This document shows, in pieces, positions 1 to 6,042 of a stretch of DNA of 9,468 nucleotides. This stretch comes from Fidelibacterota bacterium (GTDB taxonomy: Bacteria > Fidelibacterota > Marinisomatia > Marinisomatales > TCS56). The first letter of the stretch is position 1. The number at the start of each line of letters is the position of its first letter. The stretch is from assembly GCA_013203015.1 (NCBI GenBank), contig JABMPO010000039.1, positions 1 to 9,468 of the forward strand, in the 5' to 3' direction. The position numbers and the translations under genes are program-made. Under the pieces are notes generated by a model. It saw nothing but the letters and a program-made list of their open reading frames with translations. It did no database searches and was not told the DNA's origin.

Positions 1-762
1 CGAAGCCAGGGCTTGTTCAATAAACATGTCCAGCCCACCAACAACTTGGGCACTCCGGGCTTTTCCCAACGCTAAAAAGCGGGTCAGCGGGGGCGTATAA
101 ATGGTATCAATCAAAATTTGTCCCTGCTGCAAATAATGTTCAGGCAGGGGCGAGGCATCGATCTGCGGATACATACCAACCGGGGTGCAGTTGATGATCA
201 CGGAATCCGCTGTAAAGACCGCTTCAGCCTCTTTAATTGTCATAACAACTATTTCAATTGCATCGTTGTTCTCCATAGCCCAATTCACCAAATTATGTGC
301 ATGGCTCAGTGTCCTATTGATGATCACAATTCGGGCAGGGTCAGCTCTCAGAGTTGCTGCCAAGACACTCCGAGCGACACCACCAGCTCCCAGCAAAATA
401 CAGGTCCGTTGGGTCAAGTTGATCTTAGCATCAATCAAAGTTTTACGAAATCCGATTATATCTGTGTTATAACCATTTAATTTTCCAGCTTGCCATAATA
501 GGCAATTAACGGCTCCCAGTTTTTCCGCTTCGGGTTCAAGCCAATCCAGCTCTGCTGTTATCAATTCTTTCAGCGGCAACGTCACATTGACTCCCTTTAA
601 TTCCCCCTGGCGTAGTCGTAATACAAAATCTTTTATTTTATTGGCAGCTACGCGCTGTCTCCGATATTCCGCATCAATGCCTAAATGTTGAAAAACCCAG
701 TTATGCAGATCGGGGCTAAGGCTGTGGGCAACCGGATTTCCGATGATGGCGAATTGTTCCAT
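1..762 (-). CDS. aroE: Shikimate dehydrogenase (NADP+), C-terminus cut by window edge
   Basis: Shikimate dehydrogenase reduces 3-dehydroshikimate to shikimate with NADPH in the cytoplasm. The reading frame is open from an ATG at 762 to the left edge, giving 254 residues without a stop; E. coli AroE has 272, so roughly 20-30 residues are missing. Visible motifs are SLSP (14-17, substrate binding), VTLPLK with the catalytic Lys65, AVN with Asn86, YNTD with the catalytic Asp101, the dinucleotide loop GAGGVA (125-130), NRT (149-151, the pattern of NADP enzymes) and GGLDMFIEQA (242-251). The usual YNP after the VxxDxxY strand reads YTP here. The start codon shares one base with the aroA stop (TGATG) and has no clear ribosome site, so translation is probably coupled to aroA. 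It is the last visible gene of the aromatic operon, which may continue to the left. Confidence 0.96.
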   Translation of the reverse strand, partial: MEQFAIIGNPVAHSLSPDLHNWVFQHLGIDAEYRRQRVAANKIKDFVLRLRQGELKGVNVTLPLKELITAELDWLEPEAEKLGAVNCLLWQAGKLNGYNTDIIGFRKTLIDAKINLTQRTCILLGAGGVARSVLAATLRADPARIVIINRTLSHAHNLVNWAMENNDAIEIVVMTIKEAEAVFTADSVIINCTPVGMYPQIDASPLPEHYLQQGQILIDTIYTPPLTRFLALGKARSAQVVGGLDMFIEQALAS

Positions 763-2018
763 CAGGTTGAGTTCATTAGTACCTGGTTTAGTAAATCATC
801 GAATTCCGGCGCTGAAATATTAATGCAGTCAGAATCATCAATTGATACAGTGCCGGTGGCGAAAAGTCCGGCAATTTTCATAGCCATTGCGATCCGGTGA
901 TCGCCAAAGGAACGCACAGAATTCCCTTTCAGTAGAGTTGGTCCCGCAATGGTCAATCCATCAACTCTTTCTTCAACATTAGCGCCCAATTTCTTCAAAT
1001 TTTGACACAGTGCGGCAATTCGATCTGATTCTTTCAACCGCAATTCCCCAGCGTCAAAGATTTCCGTAACACCTTCCACCTGAGTAGCCAAGACTGCCAG
1101 TATGGGTAGTTCGTCAATCATCCCGGGAATATCTTTAGCCGTCAATGTTACTCCCTGTAATGGCGTTGCTTCAATTTTAATGTCGCCCATTGGCTCACCT
1201 AAAATTTGGTCGGCTTGTTGATAGACAACACTTGCTCCCATGCGCTCCAAAACCGAGTACAAGCCTATCCGCCGGGGATTCAGGGATACTTGTCTAATAA
1301 TTAATTCCGAACCTGGTAAACCGGCCGCAGCCACAGCAAAAAAAGCTGCCGTGGATGGATCTCCCGGCACGATCATTTCAAACGTCGGCAAGTTACCCTT
1401 CAACTTTTGCACCGCTATCTGCGATTCGGTAATCTCAATAGGGGCTCCTAAGGCAGACAGCATTTTTTCGGTGTGGTCCCGCGTAGGCAGATCTTCAATA
1501 ACGGTAGTCGTACTTGCTGCTCCCAATCCTGCCAACAATAGCGCCGATTTTACCTGGGCGCTGGCCACTGGCGATTGATTGGTAATTCCGTTCAATTGTC
1601 GGGAATGCAGGGTGAGGGGTAGATGACCCTGGGCGCTTTCTATTTTTGCTCCCATTCCCGCTAGTGGTGCAATTACCCGGTCCATCGGTCGCCTGGATAA
1701 AGACTCATCCCCAGTGAAGCGGGCAGTTATTGCTTGTCCGGCCAGCAAGCCCAGCAGCAAGCGGACCGTGGTTCCGGAGTTGCCACAATATAAATCGCTG
1801 GTAGGATTAATTAATGTGCCGCCGGTTATCCTGATGGAATTCCCTTCCCAGGCTGACTCAATCCCACAGGCGGCTAAGCAGCGCCTGGTCGCTTCCAGAT
1901 CCTGTCCACGGGCGGGATTATGCACGACACATTCACCATCAGTGAGCGCGGCCAGCATTAAGGCGCGGTGAGAGATTGATTTATCACCGGCAAACGTTAA
2001 TGATCCACGAATCTGCAT
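762..2018 (-). CDS. aroA: 3-phosphoshikimate 1-carboxyvinyltransferase (EPSP synthase)
   Basis: EPSP synthase joins shikimate-3-phosphate and phosphoenolpyruvate, the sixth step of the shikimate pathway. From the chosen start the protein is 418 residues, close to family size. Motifs seen: GDKS (11-14, with the PEP/S3P-binding Lys13), GNSGTTVR (79-86), SAQVK (153-157), RDHTE (180-184), PGDPSTAA (218-225), MIDELP with the catalytic Asp302, LRLKESDR with Glu330, and GDHR (372-375). GDKS, SAQVK and RDHTE are the published signatures of class II enzymes, the less glyphosate-sensitive group, and the GNSGTT form resembles Gram-positive enzymes. The frame is open to an earlier ATG at 2081 (439 residues), but that start overlaps the DAHP synthase gene by 59 nt and adds an unconserved basic tail. 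The ATG at 2018 lies 4 nt after the upstream stop and puts GDKS near its usual distance from the N-terminus. Neither start has a strong ribosome site. Confidence 0.96.
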   Translation of the reverse strand: MQIRGSLTFAGDKSISHRALMLAALTDGECVVHNPARGQDLEATRRCLAACGIESAWEGNSIRITGGTLINPTSDLYCGNSGTTVRLLLGLLAGQAITARFTGDESLSRRPMDRVIAPLAGMGAKIESAQGHLPLTLHSRQLNGITNQSPVASAQVKSALLLAGLGAASTTTVIEDLPTRDHTEKMLSALGAPIEITESQIAVQKLKGNLPTFEMIVPGDPSTAAFFAVAAAGLPGSELIIRQVSLNPRRIGLYSVLERMGASVVYQQADQILGEPMGDIKIEATPLQGVTLTAKDIPGMIDELPILAVLATQVEGVTEIFDAGELRLKESDRIAALCQNLKKLGANVEERVDGLTIAGPTLLKGNSVRSFGDHRIAMAMKIAGLFATGTVSIDDSDCINISAPEFDDLLNQVLMNST

Positions 2019-2022
2019 AAAA

Positions 2023-3051
2023 TCAGGTTGCTTCGGTGCCGATTGTTTTACCGAGTGCCGCACAGACTTTGCCTGAGACATCCATCAATTCTGAAAACTG
2101 TTCTGGCGATAGCGCCTGGGGACCATCGCATAACGCCTCATCCGGTCGGTCGTGCACATCCACGATCAAGCCATCGGCTCCGGCCCCAATCCCGGCCAGT
2201 GAATGGGGAATCACGCTATAGCGGTGGCCGCTGGAATGGCTGGGATCCACGATAATTGGCAGGTGGCTGATCTTTTTCAAAGCCGGAATTATACTGATAT
2301 CAAGAGTATTGCGGGCATGACTGGCAAAGGTACGCACGCCGCGCTCGCAGATTACTACCTCCCGGGCACCATTGGACATCAAATATTCGGCAGACATTAG
2401 GGTTTCTTCCAGGGTGGCGCTCATACCGCGTTTTAATAACACCGGTTTACCAGTACGCCCGACTTCCTTTAAAAGGATAAAATTTTGCATATTGCGAGTG
2501 CCGATCTGGAGCATATCGGTATATTGTGCAACCAGTCCGGCCGTACCCGGATCTACCACTTCCGACACCACCGGTAAACCGTTTTTCTCGCTGGCCGTAG
2601 CTAATATTTCCAATCCCGGTTCGCCCAATCCCTGAAAGGCGTAGGGCGATGTACGTGGTTTGTAAGCCCCACCCCTCAGCATCTGAGCACCGCGCTGAGC
2701 CACTTGTTCGGTGATGCGTAAGGTTTGCTCCTCGCTCTCTACCGCACAGGGACCCGCAATCATCACCACGTTGCCATCACCAAAAGTGGCTGAACCAATT
2801 CGATAAACCGAATTCTCCGGCTGGACTTCGCGACTGGCCAATTTATAGGGCTTGGAAAGGGTAACCACCTTTAAAACTCCCGGTAGACCCTCCAGATAAA
2901 TACGATCTTCTTTACCTTTGTTGCCGGTTACGCCGATTGCATAATGGTCATGCCAGCTTACGGTATGGGATGAATACCCCATTTCACTAATACGATCCTT
3001 CGCACGTTGAATCTGTTTCTCGGTGGAATCGGTAGACATAATTACCAGCAT
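2023..3051 (-). CDS. aroF: 3-deoxy-7-phosphoheptulonate (DAHP) synthase, type I-beta with N-terminal regulatory domain
   Basis: DAHP synthase condenses phosphoenolpyruvate with erythrose-4-phosphate, the committed step of aromatic synthesis. The 342 residues match the Thermotoga maritima enzyme almost position for position. Residues 1 to about 70 form the ferredoxin-like (ACT-like) domain, which in that enzyme carries tyrosine/phenylalanine feedback inhibition. KPYKLASRE (67-75) links to the TIM barrel, which has AGPCAVE (99-105), LRGGAYKPRTSPYAFQGLG (125-143), LLKRG (205-209), CERG..TF..RNTLDIS (235-253) and DPSHSSG (269-275). The metal ligands fall at Cys102, His272 and Asp309, the same numbers as in T. 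maritima. The fourth ligand, normally Glu298, is Asp298 here (IVDVH instead of IVEVH; codon 2158-2160). The ATG lies 1 nt after the tyrA stop with an AAGG ribosome site inside tyrA. The symbol follows Bacillus-style naming; aroG or aroH would be equally arbitrary. Confidence 0.95.
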   Translation of the reverse strand: MLVIMSTDSTEKQIQRAKDRISEMGYSSHTVSWHDHYAIGVTGNKGKEDRIYLEGLPGVLKVVTLSKPYKLASREVQPENSVYRIGSATFGDGNVVMIAGPCAVESEEQTLRITEQVAQRGAQMLRGGAYKPRTSPYAFQGLGEPGLEILATASEKNGLPVVSEVVDPGTAGLVAQYTDMLQIGTRNMQNFILLKEVGRTGKPVLLKRGMSATLEETLMSAEYLMSNGAREVVICERGVRTFASHARNTLDISIIPALKKISHLPIIVDPSHSSGHRYSVIPHSLAGIGAGADGLIVDVHDRPDEALCDGPQALSPEQFSELMDVSGKVCAALGKTIGTEAT

Positions 3052-3052
3052 C

Positions 3053-3781
3053 TCAGGCGCCCTTCAAAATTTTACTGCGGATTACATTAATCGATGTTTC
3101 CAGCTGCTGAATTACTGACAGGGTATAAGGATTGTAATTCTGCAAATCCATAAATAATTCCCAGCTATCATTACAGGTCTGGTCAATCACCTGAACCAGG
3201 TCGTGAAATCCCAGGGTGTCTATATCGGTTGAATTAATTCCAGCATCCCGCAGAACTCGTCCAATAAAATGAGTGATACCCTGGGTCTTGGCTGCGGTTC
3301 GGTCATGCTGCTCCGGCGTCATTTCAGCCACCTGGATCGCCTTGGATTGAAAATACTCTTTCCACTGGATATATTGATTATAAATATCGCGTACATCATG
3401 CATCATGATTTTCAGTCCCTCCTGACTTTTGATCGAATCAGGACCAAACAGGGGGTGGGTCGCGATTATCCCTACCCTGCTTGATAAATGTTCTTTCATT
3501 ACCGTCACCGGATATACTTTCACCGAACATACATCAATTATGGTTACATCCTGTGAGAGGTCGCTTGCTAATTGGCGAATTACAGCTTTGAAAGAATGAA
3601 TCGGTACGGCAACAAAGATTGTCTGCTCATTCAGAATGGTATTCCAATCGACTAATTCTACACCAAAAACATCGCTCTGAGGATTTGGATCCACGGCTTG
3701 TACATGAAAATCATCAGATAATATATTTGCCAGTACGCGCCCGAAACGGCCAAGCCCAATTATCCCAACACTCTCTTTCAC
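3053..3781 (-). CDS. tyrA: Prephenate/arogenate dehydrogenase (TyrA family), short form without ACT or mutase domain
   Basis: This enzyme oxidatively decarboxylates prephenate (or arogenate) on the route to tyrosine. The 242-residue protein has an N-terminal Rossmann fold with GLGRFG (9-14); Asp31 at the end of the second strand suggests NAD+ rather than NADP+. It continues with VPIHS (59-63), DVCSVK (83-88), ATHPLFGPDS (107-116, with the catalytic-region His109), EQHD (157-160), GITHFIGR (168-175, His171) and DLQNYNPYT (212-220). VPIH and HPLFGPDS resemble the E. coli chorismate mutase-prephenate dehydrogenase and plant arogenate dehydrogenases more than the Bacillus type. There is no ACT domain and no fused mutase. 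The start is GTG at 3781, overlapping the dehydratase stop by 4 nt (GTGA) with a GGGGGAA ribosome site 7 nt upstream. Substrate choice between prephenate and arogenate cannot be read from the sequence. Confidence 0.92.
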   Translation of the reverse strand: MKESVGIIGLGRFGRVLANILSDDFHVQAVDPNPQSDVFGVELVDWNTILNEQTIFVAVPIHSFKAVIRQLASDLSQDVTIIDVCSVKVYPVTVMKEHLSSRVGIIATHPLFGPDSIKSQEGLKIMMHDVRDIYNQYIQWKEYFQSKAIQVAEMTPEQHDRTAAKTQGITHFIGRVLRDAGINSTDIDTLGFHDLVQVIDQTCNDSWELFMDLQNYNPYTLSVIQQLETSINVIRSKILKGA

Positions 3782-4353
3782 TGTGTTTCCCCCAATTTCT
3801 TAATGCCCAAAAACAGGGTGAGGTTGTTTTTCAAATCATGAATGTCTTCAGCTATCACGACCAATCCATATAATTCGGCACAAAACCGGGGTGCGATTAC
3901 ACCGGCTGTTTTAGAGATTTTACCCTCTTTCAGGCGCCGAGCCGCTTCGGCCGTATCATCTTGTTCAATCAGGGGGCGGGTCCAGAAATGTTCCGCCAGA
4001 TAATTGCGACATTGGCGTAGGGCCTGCTGGTGAGAGTGAATCTCCGTAATATCGCCTAAAAATACTCCTCGCCGGGCAAGCAAACTTTGGGAGATGGCTA
4101 CATAAAACATTTCAACGATTTCACAGCGGTGGTGGGCTAATGCTTCCACACTTTCGATAACCACACCACCCTGGGCGTTTTCCATGGCAAAGATTCCAAA
4201 ATCAACCTGGCCAGATTCTACTGCCGCTACCACATTTTCCGACGTTATTAAATAATCCATTGTAGTCTGTTTCAAGCCGTGGTTCGCTATAAAAACTTTT
4301 GCGGCTTCTTCAGAAAAACTACCTCGTCCCCCTTGAATACCAATTTTCAACAT
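3778..4353 (-). CDS. pheA: Prephenate dehydratase, catalytic domain only, divergent TRF motif
   Basis: Prephenate dehydratase converts prephenate to phenylpyruvate, the Phe-specific step. Visible family motifs are GGRGSFSEEAA (8-18), DFGIFAMENAQGGVV (51-65, corresponding to the conserved ENS region), SHQQALRQC (107-115), DDTAEAA (132-138) and the C-terminal APRFCAELYGL.V..EDI (154-171). The protein stops at 191 residues, right after the catalytic domain. Most bacterial enzymes of about 280 residues carry a C-terminal ACT domain for Phe feedback, and that domain is absent here. The catalytic TRF motif reads TLF (Thr179-Leu180-Phe181; the Leu codon is 3814-3816), so its nearly invariant Arg is missing, and ENS reads ENA. 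It may be a divergent subfamily, an arogenate dehydratase, or altered in activity; context still supports the assignment. The ATG has an AGGA ribosome site 7-8 nt upstream. It is the first gene behind the attenuator. Confidence 0.87.
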   Translation of the reverse strand: MLKIGIQGGRGSFSEEAAKVFIANHGLKQTTMDYLITSENVVAAVESGQVDFGIFAMENAQGGVVIESVEALAHHRCEIVEMFYVAISQSLLARRGVFLGDITEIHSHQQALRQCRNYLAEHFWTRPLIEQDDTAEAARRLKEGKISKTAGVIAPRFCAELYGLVVIAEDIHDLKNNLTLFLGIKKLGETQ

Positions 4354-4406
4354 TATTATCCTTCTTGCTTTTTATTTATTAAAGGTACTTTCTTCCGATT
4401 CCGGGC

Positions 4407-4435
4407 AAAAAAAAACCCCGTTATTATGCGGGGTT
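4407..4435 (-). terminator. Rho-independent terminator acting as attenuator ahead of the aromatic operon
   Basis: Read on the minus strand, a 7-bp stem AACCCCG / CGGGGTT (4429-4435 with 4414-4420) closes an 8-nt loop and runs into nine consecutive T residues (4415-4407). The T-run exists only in the minus direction, so it acts leftward, towards the prephenate dehydratase gene that begins 54 nt further on. Its 5' arm shares 4431-4435 with the antiterminator pairing, so the two structures exclude each other. Confidence 0.92.
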
Positions 4436-4480
4436 GATAGTGTCAGATTGGTCGTATGATTACGGCCGCAATATCAACCC
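4431..4480 (-). promoter_or_regulatory. Antiterminator pairing of the Tyr/Phe attenuator
   Basis: GGGTTGATA (4472-4480, codons for G-L-I of the leader) is perfectly complementary over 9 bp to TATCAACCC (4431-4439), whose right part is the 5' arm of the terminator. Inside this helix, TTG/CAA and CGTA/TACG (4461-4464 with 4453-4456) can extend the fold, with the leader stop codon in the top loop. Upstream, ACCC (4486-4489) can pair with GGGT (4477-4480) as a short competing 1:2 hairpin. A ribosome stalled on the Tyr/Phe codons would cover the ACCC strand and leave the antiterminator free. A ribosome reaching the stop would cover GGGTTGATA and allow the terminator. Complementarity is seen directly; the mechanism is inferred from known Phe/Trp/His attenuators. 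Confidence 0.88.
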
Positions 4481-4537
4481 TCGCCGGGTAAAAAACCGGT
4501 AATAATACTTGTAACTTTTTGTAATCATAGTTTTCAT
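4460..4537 (-). CDS. Leader peptide of the Tyr/Phe attenuator
   Basis: A short ORF between the chorismate mutase gene and the terminator contains YKYYYRFF: four Tyr and two Phe codons within eight (4490-4513). It ends with TAA at 4460-4462 inside the antiterminator. Such codon runs are the hallmark of ribosome-mediated attenuation leaders (compare the Phe-rich pheL of E. coli). The frame has three in-frame ATGs, at 4546 (28 residues), 4537 (25) and 4528 (22), and none has a Shine-Dalgarno sequence. The first overlaps the TATAAT box, so a transcript from that promoter would begin near 4538 and could start translation at 4537 without a leader. A read-through transcript from the mutase gene could use 4546. 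Use of the peptide as a product is unlikely; its translation is the signal. Confidence 0.88.
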   Translation of the reverse strand: MKTMITKSYKYYYRFFTRRGLILRP

Positions 4538-4544
4538 CGGCAGC

Positions 4545-4574
4545 ATTATAAGGCTAATAAGCGGTTGCGGTAAA
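4545..4574 (-). promoter_or_regulatory. Candidate sigma-70-type promoter for the leader and aromatic operon
   Basis: A perfect -10 box TATAAT (4545-4550) lies 18 nt from TTTACC (4569-4574), a 4/6 match to the -35 consensus. The predicted transcription start is near 4537-4538, next to an ATG of the leader ORF. The promoter sits in the 40-nt gap between the mutase stop and the leader, giving the operon a start independent of the upstream genes. Confidence 0.6.
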
Positions 4575-4586
4575 CATTTTTTTGAT

Positions 4587-4850
4587 TTACTTCTGCTGTA
4601 GCTGTTTAGAAGTGTGAAAAATACTGCTGTAAATATTCTCCAGAGCCTGGCGGCTCTTTACTTTTTCAGTCCGGTTGGTCAACCGATTAAGGACTGCTTT
4701 TTCACGCAGCGGATCATCGATCGGCAGGGATAATTCCTGCTTGAGCACACCTATTTGGCGGGAAAGTGCCAGGCGCTGTAAAATTAATTCAACAAGCTTG
4801 TTGTCGATGTGGTCAATTTTATTACGTAATGCTGTAAGTCGTGTATTCAT
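4587..4850 (-). CDS. Chorismate mutase, AroQ class, monofunctional
   Basis: Chorismate mutase rearranges chorismate to prephenate, the substrate of both tyrA and the dehydratase downstream. The 87-residue all-helical protein shows the AroQ pattern LRNKIDHIDNKLVELILQR...IGVLK. Its active-site residues follow the E. coli mutase spacing: Arg9, Arg26, Lys37, Asp46, Arg49, Glu50, then Ser81 and Gln85 (E. coli 11, 28, 39, 48, 51, 52, 84, 88, with one residue fewer before the last pair). All are present, so it should be active. The ATG has a GGAG ribosome site 8 nt upstream. The gene follows the VKOR-like gene by 27 nt and is not fused to either prephenate enzyme. The leader starts 40-50 nt after its stop, so its own expression would escape the attenuator. 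Confidence 0.94.
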   Translation of the reverse strand: MNTRLTALRNKIDHIDNKLVELILQRLALSRQIGVLKQELSLPIDDPLREKAVLNRLTNRTEKVKSRQALENIYSSIFHTSKQLQQK

Positions 4851-4877
4851 TAATTTCTCCGTTAGAAAATTTTAAGT

Positions 4878-5306
4878 TTAAATAATTTGCATCAGCACGA
4901 TTATAAAGAGGAAAAGGTTAATCATATGGGTAGTAATGCAAGGGCGGCAGGCCACCTTCAGCGAGTACAAGCCATATAACAGATACAGACTAAAAACCAG
5001 TGTAATGCCAGTGATAACAATTAAAATACTATTCACCTGAAGACTGAAAAACCAGCCTCCCAACAAAACAAAAATCAACAGACCATAATACCATAGACCC
5101 CAATAAGCGTTAGGTTGTTGGAAAATACGGCCGAAACGGGAATCAACAATATCGGTGCAGGCCGGACCGCCTATTCTTATTGGTGGTGGCATCCATCTTG
5201 TTTCATGGGATATTTTCCCACGGTACACCATTAAAAAATAGTATGACACCAGCCAACCACAGGCACTCAAAACTAAAGCAAAAGTCAGGTTGATTGTCCA
5301 GTTCAT
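4878..5306 (-). CDS. VKOR-family integral membrane thiol-disulfide oxidoreductase
   Basis: Bacterial VKOR homologues reoxidise periplasmic thiol oxidases and pass electrons to quinone, doing the job of DsbB. The 142-residue protein has four hydrophobic helices (about 7-28, 67-86, 91-113 and 124-141). The redox motif is Cys120-Arg-Pro-Cys123, followed by THMIN, which resembles the CxxC and SHxIN of the family. The loop CTDIVDSRFGRIF (50-62) matches human VKORC1 around Cys51, Ser57 and Gly60. The partner loop cysteine (human Cys43) is absent: no Cys occurs between Cys16, inside helix 1, and Cys50. No thioredoxin domain is fused. The ATG shares a base with the transporter stop (TAATG), so translation is probably coupled. 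Substrate is unknown; a role in maturing exported thiol proteins is inference. Confidence 0.82.
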   Translation of the reverse strand: MNWTINLTFALVLSACGWLVSYYFLMVYRGKISHETRWMPPPIRIGGPACTDIVDSRFGRIFQQPNAYWGLWYYGLLIFVLLGGWFFSLQVNSILIVITGITLVFSLYLLYGLYSLKVACRPCITTHMINLFLFIIVLMQII

Positions 5307-6004
5307 TATAAGCCGAATACCATTATCGAAAGGCCAGAAATTGCTATAATTATTCCTGCCAGCGCGTGCACATAACGCTCAAGGAAACCAAAATTGATTT
5401 TTAGCAGACCCTTTGACATTATAACTACTATAGCCGTCATGGTTGTTATTGTAATTGCACCAAAAGCCAGCGTCACCCAGACCAAATCGCCCCAACTTTG
5501 TTTGGCGGCCGGGTACATGAGAATTGGAATCAATGGTTCGCAAGGTCCTAAAACAAAAACGATGAACAAGGCCCAGGGTGTAATCGATTTTACATCTCCG
5601 TGAACGTGAGCATGGCTGCCAAGATGGTGGTGGCTGTGCTGGTGGTGATCATCGATGTGGTCATGCTCATGGGTGTGTTCTCCGGCTCTCAACCCAATTC
5701 GTAAACCCCATATTGCATAAGCAACACCAACACCAATCAACAGCCAACTGGCCAGGTCACCCCGGACGGCCTCTACCTGCTCCAAAGCTCCCACAGCAAC
5801 ACCAAGGGCCACACCAACCAGTCCCAGCACTACGGAACCAAGTACATGCCCAATACCACATATAATTGTAACTAAGGTAGTGAATTTCAGTGACCATTTA
5901 CGGGCGCGACCAATCAAAATAAATGGCAGATAATGATCCGGGCCAATCAAGGTATGCACAAATCCGATACTCAATGCTGTCAGTACTAATACTTGTAATT
6001 CCAT
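5306..6004 (-). CDS. Nickel/cobalt-type membrane transporter with histidine-rich loop (UreH/NicO-like)
   Basis: This 232-residue polytopic protein has about six hydrophobic segments. The first carries GFVHTLIGPDHYLPF (His17, Asp23, His24), similar to the HxxxxDH-type metal signature of nickel/cobalt permeases and UreH-like proteins. A second segment has CGIGHVLGS (His53) and a later one GPCEPLIP. The central hydrophilic loop (110-135) contains 13 His in 26 residues, as expected for Ni/Co/Zn binding. The hyp genes 2 kb away make nickel supply for [NiFe] hydrogenase an attractive role, but direction of transport and metal are not shown by the sequence; the UreH, NicO and DsbD/TauE-like families overlap. 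An in-frame ATG exists at 6019, but a strong GGGGGAGAAG ribosome site lies inside those five codons, so 6004 is the likely start. It leads the transporter-VKOR-mutase operon. Confidence 0.8.
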   Translation of the reverse strand: MELQVLVLTALSIGFVHTLIGPDHYLPFILIGRARKWSLKFTTLVTIICGIGHVLGSVVLGLVGVALGVAVGALEQVEAVRGDLASWLLIGVGVAYAIWGLRIGLRAGEHTHEHDHIDDHHQHSHHHLGSHAHVHGDVKSITPWALFIVFVLGPCEPLIPILMYPAAKQSWGDLVWVTLAFGAITITTMTAIVVIMSKGLLKINFGFLERYVHALAGIIIAISGLSIMVFGL

Positions 6005-6007
6005 GGT

Positions 6008-6015
6008 CTTCTCCC
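6008..6015 (-). promoter_or_regulatory. Ribosome binding site that fixes the transporter start
   Basis: GGGAGAAG on the minus strand, within GGGGGAGAAGACC before the ATG at 6004, is the strongest Shine-Dalgarno sequence in the window. It lies downstream of the alternative ATG at 6019 and so argues for the shorter protein. Confidence 0.7.
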
Positions 6016-6042
6016 CCATAAAATTATTATTAAATCTTAGTT

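Noticed and set aside
118..480. Plus-strand ORFs across 118-2635, 3269-3873, 4675-4875, 5394-5603, 8179-8922 and 9011-9265, and a minus-strand ORF at 7604-7804
   Set aside because: They lie antisense to well-supported genes, have no recognisable motifs, and use atypical compositions; they are shadows of aroE, aroA, aroF, tyrA, pheA, the mutase, the transporter, hypE/hypD and the GT-C-like gene.
2019..2081. N-terminal extension of EPSP synthase from the ATG at 2081
   Set aside because: It would overlap DAHP synthase by 59 nt, has no ribosome site and encodes an unconserved basic tail; the ATG at 2018 fits the operon spacing and family length better.
4407..4435. Terminator as bidirectional
   Set aside because: On the plus strand the stem is followed by GATAGTG with no T-run, and no plus-strand gene ends nearby.
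4554..4577. Seven-residue ORF (MFTATAY) upstream of the leader, with one Phe and one Tyr codon
   Set aside because: No ribosome site, no tandem aromatic codons, and it overlaps the proposed -35 box and spacer; the downstream YKYYYRFF frame is properly placed against the antiterminator.
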